The notes below the pieces were generated by a model. The model saw only the letters and a list, made by a program, of their open reading frames with translations. It had not been told where the DNA came from and searched no databases. The translations under genes and the position numbers were made by a program. A stretch of 64,000 nucleotides of DNA from a bacterium EF100-94H03 bin56 (GTDB lineage Bacteria > Pseudomonadota > Alphaproteobacteria > SP197): contig MPMV01000001.1 of assembly GCA_002238685.1 (NCBI GenBank), forward strand, positions 62,001 to 126,000, given 5' to 3'. Every line of letters begins with the position of its first letter. The stretch's first letter is position 1. Of this stretch, positions 8,595 to 18,041 are shown piece after piece.

Positions 8595-10147
8595 TCTGCG
8601 CGCCTCAACTTCTTCAGCCGTTTGCGCAGGAGAAGAAGGGTCGGCGCGTCACCCGCGATTTCCCGTTCAAGGCTGTCCAGCGTGTCCACTGCCGTTGCAG
8701 CGTCCTGCTTGTCGATGGCCGTGTTGAACGTGTCGATCAACTGGTCAATCGGCGGGAAACGCTCGCGTGCGCCTAGCACCCCTTCGAGAAGGTAGTTGCT
8801 GGTTCGTCCACGCGTGCTGAGAGGAACGGTGACTCTCCAGGACCAACCGGGTACGTCCTCTTCAATGATGCGCACCTTTCGGCTCTCCACGCCTGACAGC
8901 ACCTGGGGAGAATGCGTGGTCACGATGAACTGGCAGGCGCGGAAGACGTCCGTGAGGGTCGACAGAATGTCGCTTTGCCAACCTGGGTGCAGGTTAAGTT
9001 CGATCTCGTCGATCAGAACAATGGCCGAAATCTGTTCCAGAGGCTTGCCGGGAGCGAATGCCTGAAGTCGTCTTGCCAAATCGGCAAGCAAGATGATGTA
9101 GGAGCGTTCGCCGCCGGAAAGGCCGCTGACATGAACCGGAGTACCGTCGTTCTTGATGAAATGAAGACCCGGGGGCAACGTTGTCGAATTGAAGACAACA
9201 CCGGAGAAACTGTCGATCCTTTCGATGAGGCTTCGGATGGCTTCGAGTTGCGGGTCCCGGTAGTCGCGCTCGCCATCCCTGACCCGACGAGCTTCCTGTG
9301 CGTCAAGTTGGTCCCACCATGCTCCGAGATCTCTGATCGCTCTCAAGTTGACCCCGAGCGAGCGGTCCTGAACCGTGTCCGGGTCCAGGATGTCGCCGGT
9401 TGTCGTCGAGTGCGCAGAGTCATCCCCTGGTTCAAATCCCCTGTCTTGGCGATAGTAGACAAGGCGCGGCGGAGAGAGGACCTGTTCCGGTGGCTCCACA
9501 GTATCTTGCGGAGGATTGAATCTAGGCCGGCGACCGTCGCTGAAGATGCTGAGTGAAAGCGTGCTGCTTTGAGGTGTCTCCAACTGTAACTTCCTGACCT
9601 CGCAGGTCGCCTGCAACGTGGCACAGTCCTGACCTTCGCGAACGTCCTGAGCAGACGGTCGGAGACCAACTTCAGTTGTACCGCGTTTCCCTGGTTGAGT
9701 GCGTGAGAGATTGAAGATGATGGCCAGTGCATCCAGGATCGATGTCTTTCCCGCTCCGTTTCGGCCTACAATGACGGTCACATCGGGTTCAAAGCTGAGC
9801 ATCAGGTCTTTCGCGCCACGAAAATCTGTCAAGTGCAGATCTGTGAATCGCATCGTCCATGACGTTTGAATCTGGTCGTCTGGTGGCTCTACTGCGTCCG
9901 CGTTTCCTGCGCTCATGGCTGGTTGCTCCGGCGCCCGCCTGAATTTTTCATTGAACGCGTGGACACTGCCATACGTCTCGACAACTCGGGTCTGAACCTT
10001 GCGCATCATGTCCTGACCGCGTTCCGGCCAGCCGTGATACTCGAACATCTCAAGGTATCCACCGAATTGGCGCTCCGCAATCTCGGCGATGGCCTTTGCG
10101 TCTCCGCCCGGAAGAAATCTCCTCGGTGCCATACCGTCACCTTCCAT
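8591..10147 (-). CDS. ptuA: AAA/SMC-like ATPase of a Septu-like module (PtuA)
   Basis: ABC/RecF-like ATPase of 518 aa from the chosen start. Starting at residue 99 (MRFTDLHLTDFRG) it shows the typical N-terminus, Walker A GRNGAGKTS (128-136), signature LSGGE (343-347), Walker B IVLIDE (to about 381) and the histidine switch in TTHSPQVL (His412). About 98 residues precede the ATPase domain; they read as real coding sequence but resemble nothing recognised. The ATG at 10147 has GGAG six bases upstream. The frame is open to a TTG at 10240, so the extension could be longer. Coupled to the PtuB nuclease gene downstream. Confidence 0.8.
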   Translation of the reverse strand: MEGDGMAPRRFLPGGDAKAIAEIAERQFGGYLEMFEYHGWPERGQDMMRKVQTRVVETYGSVHAFNEKFRRAPEQPAMSAGNADAVEPPDDQIQTSWTMRFTDLHLTDFRGAKDLMLSFEPDVTVIVGRNGAGKTSILDALAIIFNLSRTQPGKRGTTEVGLRPSAQDVREGQDCATLQATCEVRKLQLETPQSSTLSLSIFSDGRRPRFNPPQDTVEPPEQVLSPPRLVYYRQDRGFEPGDDSAHSTTTGDILDPDTVQDRSLGVNLRAIRDLGAWWDQLDAQEARRVRDGERDYRDPQLEAIRSLIERIDSFSGVVFNSTTLPPGLHFIKNDGTPVHVSGLSGGERSYIILLADLARRLQAFAPGKPLEQISAIVLIDEIELNLHPGWQSDILSTLTDVFRACQFIVTTHSPQVLSGVESRKVRIIEEDVPGWSWRVTVPLSTRGRTSNYLLEGVLGARERFPPIDQLIDTFNTAIDKQDAATAVDTLDSLEREIAGDAPTLLLLRKRLKKLRRAE

Positions 10148-11031
10148 GTGGTGCTCCACTATGCCCATCTGCGTGTCGAACAGTTTTTCTGGAGCCTTTC
10201 CATCACGCAAGCCCCGGGGCGAACACCTGGAATCGGGCAAGCCATTTCACTGTGGTCATCGCTGGCCGCTTCTTGGCTCTGCGAGCGTCCCGTAGTGAGG
10301 TCATCGTTTCAACGCCTTGACATTACGATGCTTCTGTTCTCTCCAGCGGGTGTGACACAAGTGTGACAACAATGACGTTGCGACTTGCCGATTGCTCGAT
10401 ATTGAAAGTGTTGGTGCTCTCAGGTCAGACCCCAAACGCACAGGCCAGCAGGGTGTGGGCGCCGATACCGCGCCTAGGCTTGCGCGGTGCATTGGGACGG
10501 CACCGGAACTCCGGATGAACCTGCGGAAGACATGGGAGTTTTGTCGGGCGGCGAAATCGGGGGAGGGTGGCGCTTCGGCAAGTGGTGGAACAAGGTGCGC
10601 AAACCCGTTCCGCATCGACCGTCTTCGACACCGCGGCGCCCTTGCCAGGTGCATCTGCATCAGGAGATCCCAGCGAGCTCATTGTGCGAGCCTGAGAGTC
10701 ACAGCCGGGGCATCCCAACAAAGTCGGTTTCTGGAAACGAAGCCGTGGGCCATAGCCGTGCATTTTTCCGAATCGCCGACCCCCGCCTTCGGTGATCATG
10801 GCTGCCGGATGGCGCTGGTCCGCTCCACGCCCGTGGTGGCAGCCACATGCATAACCCCCTTGATCATGCTGTGTTCCGAAGTTCCGGGGCCAATCAACAT
10901 GCAAGAGCAATGCGCTTGGGTTGGTTGATGAGTCGCTCAAGCACGTGCCAACCCATCGCCGATGCGTTAAGCAGGGTCACCGCCACCCTCACGAGTGCGG
11001 GAACTCTCGAGCGGTGGCGAAGGAGCGTGCG
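10148..11031. other. Mostly non-coding region between ptuA and the aminotransferase operon
   Basis: About 880 bases separate two divergent units. Next to ptuA, on the minus strand, a 33-residue reading frame (about 10205-10306) ends at a TGA just before the ptuA frame. It could be a leader peptide or the displaced start of ptuA. The repeat GTGTGACA occurs twice in a row near 10350. The rest (10400-10990) holds only open frames with unnatural composition on both strands; nothing was recognised. AAGGAG at 11020-11025 serves the aminotransferase. Confidence 0.4.
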
Positions 11032-12177
11032 ATGGACTCAGGCAATGAACTCGAACAACGCAACAGGCACTTTGACGCCCTGGCCTCGCGATCGGGCCTG
11101 ATGTGGCTCGGTCAGAACACCAATCACTTCGAACCATGCCCGGCTGTCCGCCAGGCGATGATCGATTGCATTGATGCAGGGGAGTGTCATCGCTACGCAC
11201 CACCTCTTGGCGTCGAGGAGTTGCGAGGAGCCATCCTTGAAGACCTTGGCCTCGACCAAGATTTTTCCGTCATGGTGACCGACGGTGCGATCGAGGGACT
11301 CTACCACGCCTGCCATACATTGCTTGGCCAGGACGACGAATTCATCGTGACCGACCCTGGGTGGTTGTGGCCGAGGCGTTTCGCAGCCAGCCGAAAGGCG
11401 CGCGTTGTCGAGTTGCCGATTTATGACCGCGACGCGGGCTTTCGCCTGAAGCCGTCACAGCTGCGCGAAGCGATGACCGAGAGAACGCGTCTGATCTATC
11501 TGGTCGATCCGAACAACCCCATGGGTTCCATCCAGACCGCCGTCGAGATCGAGGAGATCGCCTCCATTGCCCGCGATGCCGGTGCGTTTCTCATTCACGA
11601 CTGTACCTATCGCGACTTCGCCGAGGGACACACCCTGGCCGCTCGCCATTATCCGCAAGGAACGATCACCACCTACAGTTTCTCGAAGTGGCTTGGATTG
11701 GCGGGTCTCAGGCTCGGGGCTGTGGTTGCCTCTCCCGAGACCATCGATCTGCTCGCCGCCGCCCCGCCGAACAACCTTGGCTCTTCCTTCCTTGCACAGC
11801 GCGCGGCGCTCGCGGGACTGCGCCACAAGGCGGAGTGGTTTCCTGGTGTCCAGGATCGCCAACGTGCCAACCAGACTTCGATCAAGCAGATGATCGACGA
11901 CCTCGAAGGGCCGGAAACAACAGTCTTTCCCTCGCATGGCAACTTTCTCGCCATCGACACCTGTAAGGCCGGGATCGCACCTGCTAGCCTTTGTGCATTC
12001 TATCTGGAGCGCGATATTCTCATCCGGCATGGCGGCTACCATTCGATCCGGTGTGGGGGCCGCTTCGTGAAGGTCAGCACGACCGTGCCTTCGGAGTGGA
12101 TCAACGCATTTTGCAGTCAGTTCGAAGAGGCTATCGAATGGAGCCGGAGTGCGCCGGTCGTCCAGACCCTGTACTGA
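11032..12177 (+). CDS. PLP-dependent aminotransferase, class I/II
   Basis: Cytoplasmic fold-type I aminotransferase, 381 aa. PLP contacts are visible: Asn162 in DPNNPMG, Asp190 and Tyr193 in HDCTYRDF, and the Schiff-base Lys219 in SFSKWLGLAGLRLG. The ATG at 11032 is chosen because AAGGAG lies six bases upstream; the longer frame from 10921 has unnatural sequence. It is the first gene of a ten-gene rightward operon with amidohydrolase, transporter and flavin dehydrogenase genes, so it probably handles the amino acid or keto acid that pathway produces. The amino donor and acceptor cannot be deduced. Confidence 0.88.
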   Translation: MDSGNELEQRNRHFDALASRSGLMWLGQNTNHFEPCPAVRQAMIDCIDAGECHRYAPPLGVEELRGAILEDLGLDQDFSVMVTDGAIEGLYHACHTLLGQDDEFIVTDPGWLWPRRFAASRKARVVELPIYDRDAGFRLKPSQLREAMTERTRLIYLVDPNNPMGSIQTAVEIEEIASIARDAGAFLIHDCTYRDFAEGHTLAARHYPQGTITTYSFSKWLGLAGLRLGAVVASPETIDLLAAAPPNNLGSSFLAQRAALAGLRHKAEWFPGVQDRQRANQTSIKQMIDDLEGPETTVFPSHGNFLAIDTCKAGIAPASLCAFYLERDILIRHGGYHSIRCGGRFVKVSTTVPSEWINAFCSQFEEAIEWSRSAPVVQTLY

Positions 12178-12237
12178 CATGTTCAACGTCGGGTCCATGC
12201 AAGGAACAGGATGGATGAATGACGTAGAGGAGGAGAT

Positions 12238-13020
12238 GTGGATCTCGGATTGACCGGCCGATGGGCCCTTGTGTCCGGCGCTTCTCAGGGCATTGGCGAG
12301 GGGTTGGCCGAAGCCTTCGCCTCGGAGGGCGTCAACCTGCATCTGACGGCGCGCAGTGCCGACCGGCTCCGGGACCTGCAGAAGCGCCTCCAGGACCGGA
12401 CGGGGGTCACGGTACACGTTCACCCGATGGACCTTGCCCGGTCCGGCGCGGTCGAGAAGCTGGTGGACGCGATCGGCGACATCGACATTCTGGTCAACAA
12501 CGCCGGCTCCATCCCTGGGGGAAGCCTTGACGCCATTGACGAGAAAACGTGGCGCGAGGGCTGGGAACTCAAGGTCTTCGGTTACATCAACCTGACGCGT
12601 GCGGTCTATCGCAGGATGCGGGACCGGGGCAGCGGGGTCATCATCAACAACATCGGTAATGCCGGCCAAGTCTATGACTCGCGCTATGTTTCAGGCACAA
12701 CCGGCAATGCAGGTCTCATCGCCTTCACTCGCGCGATGGGCGGGCGGAGCCTCGCCGACGGCATTCGCGTGGTCGGTATCAACCCCGGGCCCGTCGATAC
12801 CGAACGCATCTACAGACTGCTGAAGGTCCGCGCCAGGGACCTCTATGGCGATGAGGCGCGCTTCACGGAGTTGCTGAAGTCCTATCCTCTGGGACGCCCT
12901 GCCAAGGTCCGCGAGGTGGTGGACCTCATGGTCTTCCTTGCATCCGACCGTTCCGGCTACACCACCGGCACCGTCATTACGGTGGATGGCGGCATCTCGT
13001 CGCGTCACTCGATTGTATGA
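12238..13020 (+). CDS. Short-chain dehydrogenase/reductase with non-canonical active site
   Basis: Rossmann-fold SDR of 260 aa with the nucleotide motif SGASQGIG (13-20) and NNAG (87-90). At the usual YxxxK position the protein reads GTTGN (153-157), so both the catalytic tyrosine and lysine are missing, and the preceding serine region reads INNIGNAG. I recall a branch of SDR proteins with a similar GNAG pattern, so this may be a distinct subgroup rather than a dead copy. The C-terminus GYTTGTVITVDGG is normal. GTG start preceded by GAGGAGGAG. Overlaps the next gene by four bases. Confidence 0.85.
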   Translation: MDLGLTGRWALVSGASQGIGEGLAEAFASEGVNLHLTARSADRLRDLQKRLQDRTGVTVHVHPMDLARSGAVEKLVDAIGDIDILVNNAGSIPGGSLDAIDEKTWREGWELKVFGYINLTRAVYRRMRDRGSGVIINNIGNAGQVYDSRYVSGTTGNAGLIAFTRAMGGRSLADGIRVVGINPGPVDTERIYRLLKVRARDLYGDEARFTELLKSYPLGRPAKVREVVDLMVFLASDRSGYTTGTVITVDGGISSRHSIV

Positions 13021-13910
13021 GGGTGTGCCGGATGCCCTATGCAACGTGCGATGACGGCGTCAGGTTGTACTTCGAGACCGAAGGTAGCGGAACGCCGATC
13101 CTGTTCGTGCATGAGTTCGGCGGAAGTTACTGGAGCTGGGAACCCCAGGTGCACGCGTTTTCCCGGCGTCACCGATGCATCACCTTCGCCGCGCGCGGCT
13201 ACCCACCCTCCGACATCCCGGCGTCTGTCGATGCCTATTCCCAGGAGCGGGCCGCTCGGGACATCCTTTCGGTCATGGATGCGTGCGAACTCGATTCCGC
13301 CCATCTGGTCGGGCTGTCGATGGGCGGCTTTGCCGTCCTCCACGCAGCAATGCAGCGTCCCGAGCGTGTTCGTTCGCTTGTCATTGCGGGTACGGGCTAT
13401 GGCGCGGAAAAGGCACATGAAGACTACTTCCGCAGGATTTCCTGCGAGGTCGCCGATGGATTCGAAAGCGGCGCGGTCAACTTTGCTCGGACCTACGCCG
13501 AAGGCGCATCGCGCGTGCAATTCCAGGCAAAGGATCCGGCTGGATGGCGCCTGTTCGCCGAGCGACTGGCCAGGCATTCGGAGCGCGGCGCGGCCAACAC
13601 CATGCGTGGCGTTCAGGCACGGAGGCCCTCGCTCTACGATCTCGAGGACGATCTCTCCCGGATCTCGGTTCCAGCACTCATCGTGTGCGGGGACGAAGAC
13701 GATCACTGCCTGCAGCCCGGCATTTTCCTGAAGCGGGCCATTCGCACCAGCGGCCTCGCGGTGCTCCCGAAAAGCGGCCATACCGTCAATCTTGAAGAGC
13801 CGGAACTTTTCAATCGCCTCCTGGCCGATTTCCTCGCCGCTGCCGAAGCCGGCCGCTGGGGCACGCGAGACCCGCGCGCCGATCCGGACCAGATCATGAG
13901 AACACGGTGA
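13017..13910 (+). CDS. Alpha/beta fold hydrolase
   Basis: Hydrolase of 297 aa resembling enol-lactonases and other carbon-bond or ester hydrolases. Nucleophile Ser101 in GLSMGG, acid in VCGDEDDH, and histidine in KSGHTVNLEEP form the triad; the oxyanion region is VHEFGG. The start overlaps the SDR stop (ATGA); Met6 is a possible alternative. Within this operon it could open a lactone or cleave an amide or ester intermediate, but the substrate is not evident. The last 30 residues are arginine- and proline-rich and look like a loose tail. Confidence 0.85.
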   Translation: MRVCRMPYATCDDGVRLYFETEGSGTPILFVHEFGGSYWSWEPQVHAFSRRHRCITFAARGYPPSDIPASVDAYSQERAARDILSVMDACELDSAHLVGLSMGGFAVLHAAMQRPERVRSLVIAGTGYGAEKAHEDYFRRISCEVADGFESGAVNFARTYAEGASRVQFQAKDPAGWRLFAERLARHSERGAANTMRGVQARRPSLYDLEDDLSRISVPALIVCGDEDDHCLQPGIFLKRAIRTSGLAVLPKSGHTVNLEEPELFNRLLADFLAAAEAGRWGTRDPRADPDQIMRTR

Positions 13911-15172
13911 TGTCGGCCGTGGAGCGGGGCGGCACGCGCCCTTCCGATCTGGTTGATGTCGACCGCCTGTGGCGTCGACTGATGCGCCTGGCCGAATTCG
14001 GCGCCACGTCTGCCGGCGGCGTGAACCGGCAGGCGCTTTCGGAACAGGAGATTGCCGCAAGGAAGACTCTTGCGGCCTGGGCTCGCGAGGCTGGCCTGAA
14101 TGTCCTAAACGATCCGATCGGCAACATGTTCTTCCGACTGGAAGGTGCCGACCCGGACGCGGCCCCGGTCCTTTCGGGCTCCCACATCGACTCGCAACCC
14201 ACGGGCGGAAAGTTCGACGGCACCTTCGGAGTTCTCGCCGCGCTGGAAGCACTCTGCGCGCTTGCACTCTCTGCCAGGAAACCCCGGCGTTCCATCGAGG
14301 CCGTTGCCTGGACCAACGAGGAGGGGTCCCGCTTTGCTCCTGGAATGATGGGTTCGGAAGCCTTCACAGGACAAAGGGCGCTCGAGCGCATGCTCGCGGT
14401 CGAAGATGTCGACGGTACAAGCGTCAGGTCAGCCTTGGCGCAAGTCATCGCGGCCGAGCCGGAAATCAGCCGTCGTCCGTTGGGCTTTCCGGTTCATGCC
14501 TATGTTGAAGCCCATATCGAGCAGGGACCGATCCTGGAACGCGAAGAGACGTCCATCGGAGTCGTCTCCGGCATCCAGGGCAGCCGGCGTTTTCGTGTCA
14601 CGGTCACGGGCGAGGCGGCGCATGCCGGCACCACACCGCGCAGGGACCGCAAGGACGCGGTGCTGGCCGCAGTCGGCATGATCGACGCGCTTGCCGGGCT
14701 TGTGTGCGATCCGGAGGACGTCATGTTCACGGTCGGCCTGTTCCGGGTACAGCCCAATGCTCCTTCGGTCGTTCCCCGGGAGGCCTATTTCTCCATCGAT
14801 CTGAGGCATCCTGACAATGACGTGCTCACCCGGCTGGGTGATGCCGTATCCGACTGCTGCCACGCGAACAGAGGGGCCTGCACGGTTGGGGTCGAGGAAA
14901 TTGCGCATGCGCCGTCACTGGGGTTTCCCGGGAGCCTCCGCGAAACGATATCCGCCGCCGCGGAACGGCTTGAGTTGTCGTGGCGGGAAATCCCTTCCGC
15001 CGCCGGGCACGACGCCCGGCAGCTTCACTACCACTGCGACAGCGGCATGATCTTCATCCCGTGCAGGGACGGGATCAGCCACAATGAAAGCGAATGGACC
15101 GAACCCCATCAGGTGGCGGACGGCAGTCGCGTTCTCGCGGATGTCCTTTGGGAGCTTGCGGATGCCCGTTGA
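13910..15172 (+). CDS. Zn-dependent amidohydrolase, M20 family (N-carbamoyl-amino-acid hydrolase / allantoate amidohydrolase type)
   Basis: Binuclear-metal hydrolase of about 420 aa that typically removes a carbamoyl or ureido group. Metal ligands are visible: His92 in GSHIDSQP, Asp103 in GGKFDGTFG, Glu137/Glu138 in TNEEGSRF and the histidine in VEAHIEQGP near residue 205. A dimerisation insert contains AHAGTTPRRDRKDA. The C-terminal GHDARQ motif is present. ATG overlaps the previous stop; a GTG one codon earlier is equally possible. The family acts on N-carbamoyl beta- or alpha-amino acids, ureidoglycolate and allantoate, which hints that the pathway substrate carries a urea-like group. Confidence 0.88.
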   Translation: MSAVERGGTRPSDLVDVDRLWRRLMRLAEFGATSAGGVNRQALSEQEIAARKTLAAWAREAGLNVLNDPIGNMFFRLEGADPDAAPVLSGSHIDSQPTGGKFDGTFGVLAALEALCALALSARKPRRSIEAVAWTNEEGSRFAPGMMGSEAFTGQRALERMLAVEDVDGTSVRSALAQVIAAEPEISRRPLGFPVHAYVEAHIEQGPILEREETSIGVVSGIQGSRRFRVTVTGEAAHAGTTPRRDRKDAVLAAVGMIDALAGLVCDPEDVMFTVGLFRVQPNAPSVVPREAYFSIDLRHPDNDVLTRLGDAVSDCCHANRGACTVGVEEIAHAPSLGFPGSLRETISAAAERLELSWREIPSAAGHDARQLHYHCDSGMIFIPCRDGISHNESEWTEPHQVADGSRVLADVLWELADAR

Positions 15173-15280
15173 CGTCGTTGGGGCGTCGCGCCTGCGTGAA
15201 GCGCTTCAAGCCGCCATCGGCGCGGGCGGGCACATTACCCGCGATACGCCATGCGCCCCTGAACCGTCGCGGACGTCATC

Positions 15281-16078
15281 GTGACCGTCGGAGCCACGCC
15301 GGCGCCGCTCGTGGAACTGGGCGGTGTTTCGGTAACCTATGACGTGCCAAGGCAACACGCGGTGGTGGAAGCCCTGCAGAGTGTGGATCTCGCCATTGCG
15401 AGAGGCAGCTTTACCTCGCTTATCGGTCCCTCCGGGTGCGGCAAGAGCACCCTGCTCAGGGTGGTGGCAGATCTCATGGCACCCACCTCCGGGCAGGTGC
15501 TGATCGAGGGCCAGACGCCCGCTTGTGCCCGACGTGCACGCCAGATCGGCTTTGTCTTTCAGGAGCCTGCCCTGCTCGAGTGGCGTAGTGTGCTCGAGAA
15601 TGTCGCCCTTCCGCTGGAACTGCAGGGAATCGGGCGCGCGAAACGTGAAGCGGAAGCCGGGCGATTGATCGATCTTGTCGGATTGAGTGGCTTCGAGGCG
15701 GTGTGGCCTTCGCAGCTCTCGGGCGGCATGAAGCAACGTGCCTCCATTGCCCGTGCCCTGTCGACGTCGCCGCACGTGATGCTGATGGACGAGCCATTCG
15801 GTGCGCTTGATCAGATCACGCGGGACCGCATGAATCTGGAGTTGGCGCGTGTTTTCGAAGAAACCGGCGTTACCGTCCTGTTTGTCACCCATTCCATCCG
15901 GGAGGCCGTGTTCCTGTCGGACAACGTGATCGTGATGTCGCCACGGCCGGGCCGCATTGTCCGCAACATCGAGGTCGAACTGCCCCGTCCACGCAACCTC
16001 CTTGTGCGCGACAGCCAAACCTTCGGCGAGTTGGTCCGCATCGGCGCCCGCGAACTCGAGCAGGGCTATGACGCCTAG
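15281..16078 (+). CDS. ABC transporter ATP-binding protein (SsuB/TauB/ThiZ type)
   Basis: ATPase of 265 aa for the nitrate/sulfonate/taurine/pyrimidine-precursor class of importers. Walker A GPSGCGKST (49-57), Q-loop VFQEPALLEWRSV, signature LSGGMKQR, Walker B VMLMDEPFGALD and switch FVTHSIREAVFLSD are all present; the LxW-R-SV-NV run is typical of this class. GTG start, 108 bases after the amidohydrolase stop with no gene between. Its last eleven bases overlap the permease start, so assembly of the pair is likely coupled. Confidence 0.9.
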   Translation: MTVGATPAPLVELGGVSVTYDVPRQHAVVEALQSVDLAIARGSFTSLIGPSGCGKSTLLRVVADLMAPTSGQVLIEGQTPACARRARQIGFVFQEPALLEWRSVLENVALPLELQGIGRAKREAEAGRLIDLVGLSGFEAVWPSQLSGGMKQRASIARALSTSPHVMLMDEPFGALDQITRDRMNLELARVFEETGVTVLFVTHSIREAVFLSDNVIVMSPRPGRIVRNIEVELPRPRNLLVRDSQTFGELVRIGARELEQGYDA

Positions 16079-16889
16079 CACGCGGCCGGTGGGTTTGCCC
16101 GAGGCTGGCATGGCCCAACGGTTCGGGACCCTGGCACGCATGGCGGGGCCACCGGTCGTGGCAGCCATCGTCATGGTGAGCCTGTGGGAGGGAGTTTGCC
16201 ACCTCTTCAGCATTGCGCCCTACATCGTGCCGGCGCCGTCGAGGATCTGGGCAGCCTTCATATCGAAACCCGGATCGCTGCTATTCAACGGGGGAGTCAC
16301 CTTCCTTGAGGCGATCACGGGCTTTGTCATTGGCTCCGTTCTGGGAGCCTGCCTTGGGACGGCCTTCGCCTACTCGCGTCTCCTTGCACGCGGTCTCATG
16401 CCCTACATCATCGCCGCCAACACGATCCCCGTCGTTGCCATCGCTCCGATCATCATCCTCTGGTTCGGACACGGCATGCAGTCGAAAGTGGCCGTCACCG
16501 CCTTTCTTTCCTTCTTCCCGTTGGCGCTCAACATGATGAAGGGACTGCAATCCTATGACCGGGTGGTCATGGACGTGTTCCATGTATCTGCCGCCAGCGA
16601 GTGGCAGCGCTTCTTCAAGATGCGCCTTCCAAATGCGCTCCCCTACGTCTTCGTCGGTCTGAAGCTCAACGTCACGTTTTCTGTCATCGGCGCCATCGTG
16701 GCGGAGTTCGTGCAGGCCGACAAAGGGCTCGGCTTCGTGATCATGACCACCTACCGCACTCTCAACATGCCGCGTCTGTGGGCAGCGATGCTGCTGTCGG
16801 CCCTTATCGGAATTCTCTTCTTCGCATTGATCGCCTGGATCGAGAAGCGGACGATCCCGTGGCACAGCTCCATGCGGGATGACAAGTAA
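16068..16889 (+). CDS. ABC transporter permease (SsuC/TauC/ThiX type)
   Basis: Inner-membrane permease of 273 aa with about six helices. The ATPase-contact loop reads VSAASEWQRFFKMRLPNALPYVF near residue 170. The conserved start of the first helix block and PAPSRIWAAF are typical of the family. The ATG at 16068 lies within the end of the ATPase gene; the reading frame upstream of it is antisense-like and ignored. Works with the ATPase just before it and the binding protein just after it. Confidence 0.9.
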   Translation: MTPSTRPVGLPEAGMAQRFGTLARMAGPPVVAAIVMVSLWEGVCHLFSIAPYIVPAPSRIWAAFISKPGSLLFNGGVTFLEAITGFVIGSVLGACLGTAFAYSRLLARGLMPYIIAANTIPVVAIAPIIILWFGHGMQSKVAVTAFLSFFPLALNMMKGLQSYDRVVMDVFHVSAASEWQRFFKMRLPNALPYVFVGLKLNVTFSVIGAIVAEFVQADKGLGFVIMTTYRTLNMPRLWAAMLLSALIGILFFALIAWIEKRTIPWHSSMRDDK

Positions 16890-16950
16890 GGTGCTAGAAT
16901 GAACTCTTGGACATGACCGTCTAGATGGGGAAGCAAGGAGGAACGACATC

Positions 16951-17964
16951 ATGAAATCGATAAAGACGGCCGCACTGTCCGTGCTTGCTGTCATCACGGG
17001 AGTGGCTTTTTCGGCGAGCCCGCAAGCCGAAGAGACGTTGCGCCTTGAGTGGGTCATGCAGGGACAGTTTGCGGGACCGATCGTGGCCTACGACAAGGGC
17101 TACTACGAGGAGGCGGGCGTCGCCATCGAACTCTTGCCGGCCGGGCCCGACATCAAGCCGGCCGTCACCGTGGCACAGGGTTCCGACACGTTCGGTCTGG
17201 GCCATCCCAACCAGATCATTGCTGCGCGCTCGAACGGCGTGCCGCTGGTGATGGTGATGCAGTTTGGCCAGAAGAGCGCAACGACCTATGTCGTCCGCAA
17301 GGAAGCCGGCATTTCAAGTGTCAGCGACATGCCGGGACACAGTGTGGGGCTCTGGTTCGGAGGTGACGAGCACGAGTTCCTCGCCATGCTGAATGCGGCA
17401 GGCGTCGGTCAGGAAGACGTGCAGATCATTTCCCAGGGTTTCGACATCATCTCCTGGCTCAACGGCGAGTACGAAGTGATGCAGGTCACGCGCTTCAACG
17501 AGCTTCTCCAGGTCTACGACAATGGCTTCAGTCCCGAGGACCTGGTCCTGCTCAACCCGGAGGATTATGGCGTCGCGTTGATATCGGGCGGGCTCTTCAC
17601 GACAGAAAGGGTCATCAACGAGAAACCGGATGTCGTTCAAGGTGTGGTCGAAGCGACCATGCGCGGATGGAAGGACGCCCTGGCTGATCCCGGTGCGGCG
17701 GCGGAAATCGTGCTGAAGTACAATGAGGAACTGACTCTCGAAAGTCAGGTCAACCAGATCAAGGCAATGGCTGATCTCATTTGTGCCGGACCGACTCTCG
17801 AGGGTGCTTTCGGCAAGTCGGTGCTCGCGGACTGGGAAACTTCGCAGTCCGTCATTCTTGAGGCCGGAGTCATCGATTCGACGATCGATCTCGAGGAGGG
17901 CTTCACCAACGGGTTCTGGGACATGGTTTCTGCGGATTACAAGCAGGTCATGTGTTCGATGTAG
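16951..17964 (+). CDS. ABC transporter substrate-binding protein, NMT1/THI5-like
   Basis: Periplasmic binding protein of 337 aa. A signal peptide (lysines then a hydrophobic stretch, cleavage near residue 22-26) precedes LRLEWVMQGQFAGPIVAYDKGYYEEAGV, the ligand-facing start of the NMT1/THI5 fold. The family binds thiamine pyrimidine precursors, riboflavin, sulfonates or related small molecules. GGAGGA lies just upstream of the start. Together with the ATPase and permease before it this makes a complete importer, and its position inside a catabolic operon suggests the imported compound is the pathway substrate. Confidence 0.9.
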   Translation: MKSIKTAALSVLAVITGVAFSASPQAEETLRLEWVMQGQFAGPIVAYDKGYYEEAGVAIELLPAGPDIKPAVTVAQGSDTFGLGHPNQIIAARSNGVPLVMVMQFGQKSATTYVVRKEAGISSVSDMPGHSVGLWFGGDEHEFLAMLNAAGVGQEDVQIISQGFDIISWLNGEYEVMQVTRFNELLQVYDNGFSPEDLVLLNPEDYGVALISGGLFTTERVINEKPDVVQGVVEATMRGWKDALADPGAAAEIVLKYNEELTLESQVNQIKAMADLICAGPTLEGAFGKSVLADWETSQSVILEAGVIDSTIDLEEGFTNGFWDMVSADYKQVMCSM

Positions 17965-18041
17965 GGACCGCTACTTCGGCCGGCGCTGCTCGCGGCGGTG
18001 TCGGCCGGGTCCGCTTCGGGGAGAGGATTGGGCCTGATTCC

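Noticed and set aside
10425-10940. Minus-strand frame of 171 codons upstream of ptuA, and overlapping plus-strand frames, considered for a retron reverse transcriptase
   Set aside because: No YxDD-type motif or any family resemblance in any frame; the composition is typical of chance frames.
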